Source: an uncultured Lachnospiraceae bacterium
Lineage (GTDB): Bacteria; Bacillota; Clostridia; Lachnospirales; Lachnospiraceae
Direction of reading: 5' to 3'
Assembly (NCBI GenBank): GCA_902772565.1
Contig: CACYBJ010000065.1
Span: 1 to 8,305 of the forward strand
DNA: 8,305 nt
The notes below the pieces were generated by a model, which was not told the origin of the DNA, searched no databases, and was given only the letters and a program-made list of their open reading frames with translations. Position numbers and translations under genes: made by a program. How positions within the stretch are numbered: position 1 is the first letter of the stretch; every line of letters starts with the position of its first letter. This document shows positions 5,442-8,305 of the stretch, one piece after another.

Positions 5442-6107
5442 ATGAAATACAAAAACCTTTTGATAGATCTTGACGGAACAATTATTGATTCCGCCGACGG
5501 AGTAATTAATAGTTTCAGACATGCTCTTGACTGCATGGGAGTTTCCTATGGTGACAGGAGCAGCATGATAAAGTACATGGGACCTCCTCTTTCGGAGTCT
5601 TTTTCCGAGTACTTTGACACTCCGGAGGAAGTAAAGGCCGCAATCGAAAAATACAGGGAACGCTACAGCGTTATAGGATGGAAGGAAGCGACCCTTTTCC
5701 CGGGAATCGATAAAATGCTGGCGGCACTTATGGAAGCCGGCTTCGGAATCTACATGGCTACTTCAAAACCCGAGGGATATGCCGTAAAGATTGCTGAGAA
5801 TCTTGGCGTTGCCGAATACTTTGACAGAATGTTCGGCGCCAGCTTTGACGGCAAAATCAATACCAAAGAAGAGGTTCTTGAGTACGCTCTTAATACCATT
5901 TACGGCGGTAAGTATGACAGGGAAGTAAACCGGGATGTTCTTATGATCGGCGACAGATACTTCGATGTCCGCGGAGCCGCATTTTTCGGCATCCCCACAC
6001 TGGGAGTGACATTTGGTTACGGAAGCGAAGAAGAACTAAGGGAAGCGGGTGCGGCAGATACCGTGCCGACAGCGGAAGACGTGGTGAAATGGGTTATGAG
6101 CCACTAA
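5442..6107 (+). CDS. HAD superfamily phosphatase, phosphoglycolate-phosphatase-like
   Basis: A 221-residue haloacid dehalogenase hydrolase with all four motifs. Motif I is D9-L-D11-G-T (D9 nucleophile, D11 acid/base), motif II is A106-T107-S108, motif III is probably K138 or K142, and motif IV is G170-D171-R-Y-F-D175. The segment of about 18-90 between motifs I and II is a helical C1 cap with the GPPLSESF signature common in Firmicutes homologues. It should dephosphorylate a small phosphorylated metabolite in the cytosol; the exact substrate (phosphoglycolate, pyrophosphate, nucleotide) cannot be read from sequence. GAGAGG (5424-5429) is 12 nt before the ATG, longer than usual, but no closer in-frame start exists. 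It follows cca by 28 nt and is probably the second gene of that operon. Confidence 0.88.
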   Translation: MKYKNLLIDLDGTIIDSADGVINSFRHALDCMGVSYGDRSSMIKYMGPPLSESFSEYFDTPEEVKAAIEKYRERYSVIGWKEATLFPGIDKMLAALMEAGFGIYMATSKPEGYAVKIAENLGVAEYFDRMFGASFDGKINTKEEVLEYALNTIYGGKYDREVNRDVLMIGDRYFDVRGAAFFGIPTLGVTFGYGSEEELREAGAADTVPTAEDVVKWVMSH

Positions 6108-6194
6108 TTATGCAGCATGAATTTTGTCCGACCTGTTTCGAGGTCCGATGAAAGGTTACTATATAAAACGATTAATGTTTAAGGGGAAGGGAAA

Positions 6195-7043
6195 ATGATC
6201 AGAATTATTTCGGATAGCACCAGCGATCTTTCCGGGGAACTGAAAGAAAAATATAACATAGAAATTATCCCGCTTCATGTTGTGATGGGTGAGCAGGAGT
6301 ATCTTGACGGAGTTAATATTACGCCGGATGATATCTATAAATGGGCAGATGCAAACAAAACCACGCCCAAAACATCGGCGGCAGCAATAAACGACTGTAT
6401 TTCCGTGATGAAACCCATTATTGACGCGGGAGACGAGATTGTGGCATTTGCCATTTCGGATTCCATGTCTGCCAGCGGAAGGGTAATGAAGCTTGCGGCG
6501 GAGGAAATCGGCGCGACGGAAAAAGTGACGGTAATAGATTCCATGAATCTTTCCACCGGCATCGGACACCTGGTTATCGAAGCTGCCGAAATGGCAGCGG
6601 CAGGTCTTTCACGCAGCGAAATAGAAGCAAAAATCAAAGAACTTATTCCGCGGGTTCGCGCAAGTTTTGTGGTGGATACCCTTGTATATCTTGCAAGAGG
6701 CGGCAGATGCTCATCCGTTGCGGCCATGATGGGAAGCGTATTGAAACTTCACCCTATGATCGTTGTGGAAAACGGAGCAATGTCGGCCACTAAGAAATAC
6801 AGAGGCAAAATCGACAAGGTTGTAATGGATTATGCCAACGATCTGGAAGATGAACTCTTAAAGGCAAAGCCTGACCGTGTATTTATTACACATTCCGGCT
6901 GTGACAGGGAACTTGTAGAAGCAGTAAGGAGTTATCTGACCGGTCTGGGAAGATTTAAAGAAGTGATTGAGACCAGAGCGGGCGGGGTGATTTCGTCACA
7001 CTGCGGACCGGGTACCCTCGGAGTCCTTTTTATTGCCGGATAG
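6195..7043 (+). CDS. DegV family fatty-acid-binding protein
   Basis: A 282-residue DegV protein, the family of FakB, which presents a bound fatty acid to the kinase FakA for acyl-phosphate formation. The N-terminal I-I-S-D-S-T-S-D-L (4-12), T60-S61, the S88-D-S-M-S-A-S94 stretch, D115-S116, the conserved LVYLARGGR (163-171) and H269-C-G-P-G-T-L-G near the C-terminus are all family landmarks. Two lipid-pocket motifs differ from the common forms: TSAAA in place of TSQPS, and SDSMSAS in place of the usual SSxLSGT. Fatty-acid selectivity may therefore differ. AAGGGG (6181-6186) and AAGGG (6187-6191) precede the ATG. The 87-nt gap after the HAD gene has only a weak GACCT/AGGTC stem (6130-6145) and no clear promoter, so it probably belongs to the cca operon. 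FakA is not in the window. Confidence 0.92.
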   Translation: MIRIISDSTSDLSGELKEKYNIEIIPLHVVMGEQEYLDGVNITPDDIYKWADANKTTPKTSAAAINDCISVMKPIIDAGDEIVAFAISDSMSASGRVMKLAAEEIGATEKVTVIDSMNLSTGIGHLVIEAAEMAAAGLSRSEIEAKIKELIPRVRASFVVDTLVYLARGGRCSSVAAMMGSVLKLHPMIVVENGAMSATKKYRGKIDKVVMDYANDLEDELLKAKPDRVFITHSGCDRELVEAVRSYLTGLGRFKEVIETRAGGVISSHCGPGTLGVLFIAG

Positions 7044-7047
7044 TGTG

Positions 7048-7073
7048 CAGCCGGCTTCTTATCGGCTGTTTAT
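7048..7073 (+). terminator. Probable terminator after degV
   Basis: CAGCCG (7048-7053) pairs with CGGCTG (7063-7068) around a 9-nt loop, followed by a short TTTAT. It starts 5 nt after the degV stop. The T tract is weak, so read-through toward the aldolase is possible. A second small stem, AGCC-TTTT-GGCT, follows at 7079-7090. Confidence 0.5.
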
Positions 7074-7100
7074 CATAAAGCCTTTTGGCTCATTTGGTTT

Positions 7101-7157
7101 AAAAAACAAAAAAAGTTGCCTTTTGGTGTTGAATAAAAAGGCATTTAAATGTATTAT
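7101..7157 (+). promoter_or_regulatory. Strong sigma-A-type promoter of the aldolase gene with upstream A tract
   Basis: TTGAAT (7129-7134) and TATTAT (7152-7157) are 17 bp apart, giving a start near 7164. An almost uninterrupted A tract (7101-7114) lies at about -63 to -50, where an UP element would contact the RNA polymerase alpha subunit. This fits the high expression expected for a glycolytic gene. Confidence 0.75.
7117..7143. repeat. Inverted repeat bracketing the aldolase -35 box
   Basis: TGCCTTTT (7117-7124) and AAAAGGCA (7136-7143) are perfect complements separated by 11 nt, and the -35 hexamer lies in the interval. It could be an operator. Read on the - strand, the same stem is followed by a T-rich run (complement of 7101-7114) and has the form of an intrinsic terminator for antisense transcripts. 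The repeat is certain; which role applies is not. Confidence 0.55.
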
Positions 7158-7170
7158 TGAAACGTGGCTT

Positions 7171-7192
7171 ACTCCTCCTCGTATAGAGGAGT
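7171..7192 (+). promoter_or_regulatory. Stem-loop at the 5' end of the aldolase mRNA leader
   Basis: ACTCCTC (7171-7177) pairs with GAGGAGT (7186-7192) around an 8-nt loop; a slipped 6-bp version (7175-7180 with 7186-7191) is also possible. Starting within about 10 nt of the predicted transcript end, it resembles 5' stabilising hairpins. The CTCCT in its left arm could instead pair with the AGGAG of the ribosome binding site (7212-7216). Confidence 0.5.
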
Positions 7193-7226
7193 GCATAATA
7201 AAAAAGAGAAAAGGAGACTTATTATC

Positions 7227-8093
7227 ATGGCATTAGTATCAGCTAAGGAAATGATCGACAAGGCACATGCAGGTCATTATGCAATCCCTGCATTCAACAC
7301 AAACAACCTTGAGTGGACAAAATCCATTCTTGCAGGTATCCAGGAGGCTAACTCTCCATCTATTATCCAGGTTTCAGAAGGCGCTGCTAAGTACATGGGC
7401 GGCTACAAGATGGTAGTTGACATTCTTACAGACCTCATTGATTCTATGGGAATCACAGTTCCTGTAGCTCTTCATCTTGATCATGGTACATTCGATGGCG
7501 CTAAGAAGTGCATCGAAGTAGGTTTCACATCTGTAATGTTCGATGGTTCTCACTTCGCAATCGATGAGAACATCGCTAAGTCAAAAGAAATCCTTGAGCT
7601 TGCTCATTCAAAGGGCATCTCCGTAGAGTGCGAAGTTGGTGGTATCGGTGGTACTGAAGACGGCGTTACATCTAACGGTGAACTTGCAGATCCTGCAGAG
7701 TGCAAGACAATCGCTGACCTCGGCGTAGATTTCCTTGCAGCAGGTATCGGTAACATTCACGGAAAGTATCCTGCAAACTGGGCTGGTCTTAACTTCGACA
7801 GACTTGCTGAGATCAAGGCAGCTATCAATGACAAGCCAATCGTTCTTCACGGTGGTTCCGGTATTCCTTTCGATCAGGTTCACAAGGCAGTAACACTTGG
7901 TGTATCAAAGGTAAATATCAACACAGAACTTCAGCTTGAGTTTGCTGCAGCTACACGTAAGTACATCGAAGAAGGCAAGGATCAGGAAGGCAAGGGTTAC
8001 GATCCTCGTAAGCTCCTTAAGCCGGGATTCGATGCTATCACAGCTAAGGTTGTTGAACTTTGCAAGGCATATGGTTCAGCAGGACAGGCTTAA
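7227..8093 (+). CDS. fba: Class II fructose-1,6-bisphosphate aldolase
   Basis: A 288-residue zinc-dependent aldolase that interconverts fructose 1,6-bisphosphate with dihydroxyacetone phosphate and glyceraldehyde 3-phosphate in cytosolic glycolysis and gluconeogenesis. The H83-L-D85-H86-G motif supplies the catalytic aspartate and a zinc ligand. E134-C-E136, G175-N-I-H178-G-K and L207-H208-G-G-S-G add the remaining zinc and phosphate contacts, and V229-N-I-N-T-E is the conserved C-terminal phosphate-binding stretch. Length matches the short Firmicutes form. AAGGAG (7211-7216) is 10 nt before the ATG at 7227; an upstream in-frame ATG at 7164 coincides with the transcription start and overlaps the leader hairpin, so it is rejected. 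Codon use is visibly more biased than in the neighbours (repeated CTT, GCA, AAG, GGT), as in highly expressed genes. A dedicated promoter and terminator make it monocistronic. Confidence 0.97.
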   Translation: MALVSAKEMIDKAHAGHYAIPAFNTNNLEWTKSILAGIQEANSPSIIQVSEGAAKYMGGYKMVVDILTDLIDSMGITVPVALHLDHGTFDGAKKCIEVGFTSVMFDGSHFAIDENIAKSKEILELAHSKGISVECEVGGIGGTEDGVTSNGELADPAECKTIADLGVDFLAAGIGNIHGKYPANWAGLNFDRLAEIKAAINDKPIVLHGGSGIPFDQVHKAVTLGVSKVNINTELQLEFAAATRKYIEEGKDQEGKGYDPRKLLKPGFDAITAKVVELCKAYGSAGQA

Positions 8094-8119
8094 TCAGTCG
8101 ATTTATTGTTCAAATAACG

Positions 8120-8154
8120 AAACTCCTCCGACAATGTTCGGAGGAGTTTTTGTT
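8120..8154 (+). terminator. Strong intrinsic terminator after the aldolase gene
   Basis: A perfect 12-bp stem AAACTCCTCCGA (8120-8131) / TCGGAGGAGTTT (8138-8149) with a 6-nt loop runs into TTTTTGTT. It lies between convergent genes, but the - strand side (TTTCGTTATTTG) is a poorer T tract, so it mainly serves the aldolase. Confidence 0.92.
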
Positions 8155-8305
8155 ATCTTAGTTTCATATAGTCTCTCGGAGCGCATCCCATCACATCCTT
8201 AAACACTCTGTTAAAGTTTGAACTGGATGTGAAGCCCGTTTTTTCGGCTGCTTCATGGGGAGTGGTTCCCGGGGAAATGAGTATTCTTGCGGCGGCATAT
8301 GCCCG
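8153..8305 (-). CDS. AraC-family transcriptional regulator, C-terminal end (truncated by window edge)
   Basis: The last 50 codons of a - strand gene, ending at a TAA complementary to 8153-8155. The peptide begins RAYAAARILI, then SPGTTPHEAAEKTGFTSSSN and FNRVFKDVMGCAPRDYMKLR. The G-F-x-S-x-S-x-F-x-R-x-F-K-x-x-x-G-x-x-P-x-x-Y pattern is the second helix-turn-helix of AraC/XylS regulators, and the preceding A-A-R-I-L-I is the linker helix leading to it. The N-terminal sensing domain and first helix-turn-helix lie beyond the right edge, so the signal and targets are unknown. It converges on the aldolase gene and shares the intervening terminator region, so no regulatory link to the aldolase is implied. 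Confidence 0.87.
   Translation of the reverse strand, partial: RAYAAARILISPGTTPHEAAEKTGFTSSSNFNRVFKDVMGCAPRDYMKLR

Noticed and set aside
1479..5442. 14-base match GTTTGAAAGTAAAA at 1479-1492 and 5429-5442
   Set aside because: An A-rich match of this length is not surprising in 8 kb, and the second copy simply bridges the HAD gene's leader and start codon.
6130..6145. GACCT/AGGTC stem between the HAD gene and degV as a terminator
   Set aside because: Only 5 bp and not followed by a T tract.
7033..7236. 67-codon frame overlapping the end of degV and the aldolase promoter
   Set aside because: It covers the terminator, promoter and leader hairpin and has no family resemblance.

Overview
The window looks like chromosomal DNA from a Gram-positive anaerobe of the class Clostridia, most likely a Lachnospiraceae member. 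This rests on AAGGAG/GGAGG ribosome binding sites, TTGACA/TATAAT-type promoters with 17-bp spacers, intrinsic terminators, and the families present: a radical SAM protein with a C-terminal cluster domain, a PF14512-type nitroreductase, an Rpn-like PD-(D/E)XK protein, an HD-containing CCA tRNA nucleotidyltransferase, DegV and class II aldolase. The assignment is inferred from the look of the proteins, not from a database search. Seven complete genes lie on the + strand and one truncated gene enters from the right edge on the - strand.

Left part (1-2341): a GC-rich, repeat-like stretch is followed by a clear promoter, a radical SAM protein of unknown substrate (313-1416), an unusual gap of about 190 bp packed with stem-loops, and an FMN nitroreductase-like protein (1606-2265) closed by a terminator. 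The two redox genes share an orientation and may be functionally linked, but nothing here names their substrate.

Middle (2342-3865): about 500 bp without a convincing gene ends in a 56-bp inverted repeat directly before an orphan Rpn-family nuclease gene (2872-3792) with its own strong terminator. This is the most accessory-looking part. The nuclease gene has an in-frame internal start preceded by a Shine-Dalgarno-like sequence near the start of its C-terminal domain, as expected if it also makes a short C-terminal antitoxin as described for enterobacterial Rpn genes.

Right part (3866-8305): a housekeeping block. A promoter drives a probable cca-HAD phosphatase-degV operon covering tRNA 3'-end maturation, small-molecule dephosphorylation and fatty-acid binding. 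A weak terminator follows. Next is a class II fructose-bisphosphate aldolase with an A-tract-enhanced promoter, a 5' leader hairpin, biased codon use and a very strong terminator, all signs of high expression. The end of an AraC-family regulator lies convergently at the right edge. No tRNA, rRNA, CRISPR array, insertion sequence or riboswitch of a class I recognise was seen.
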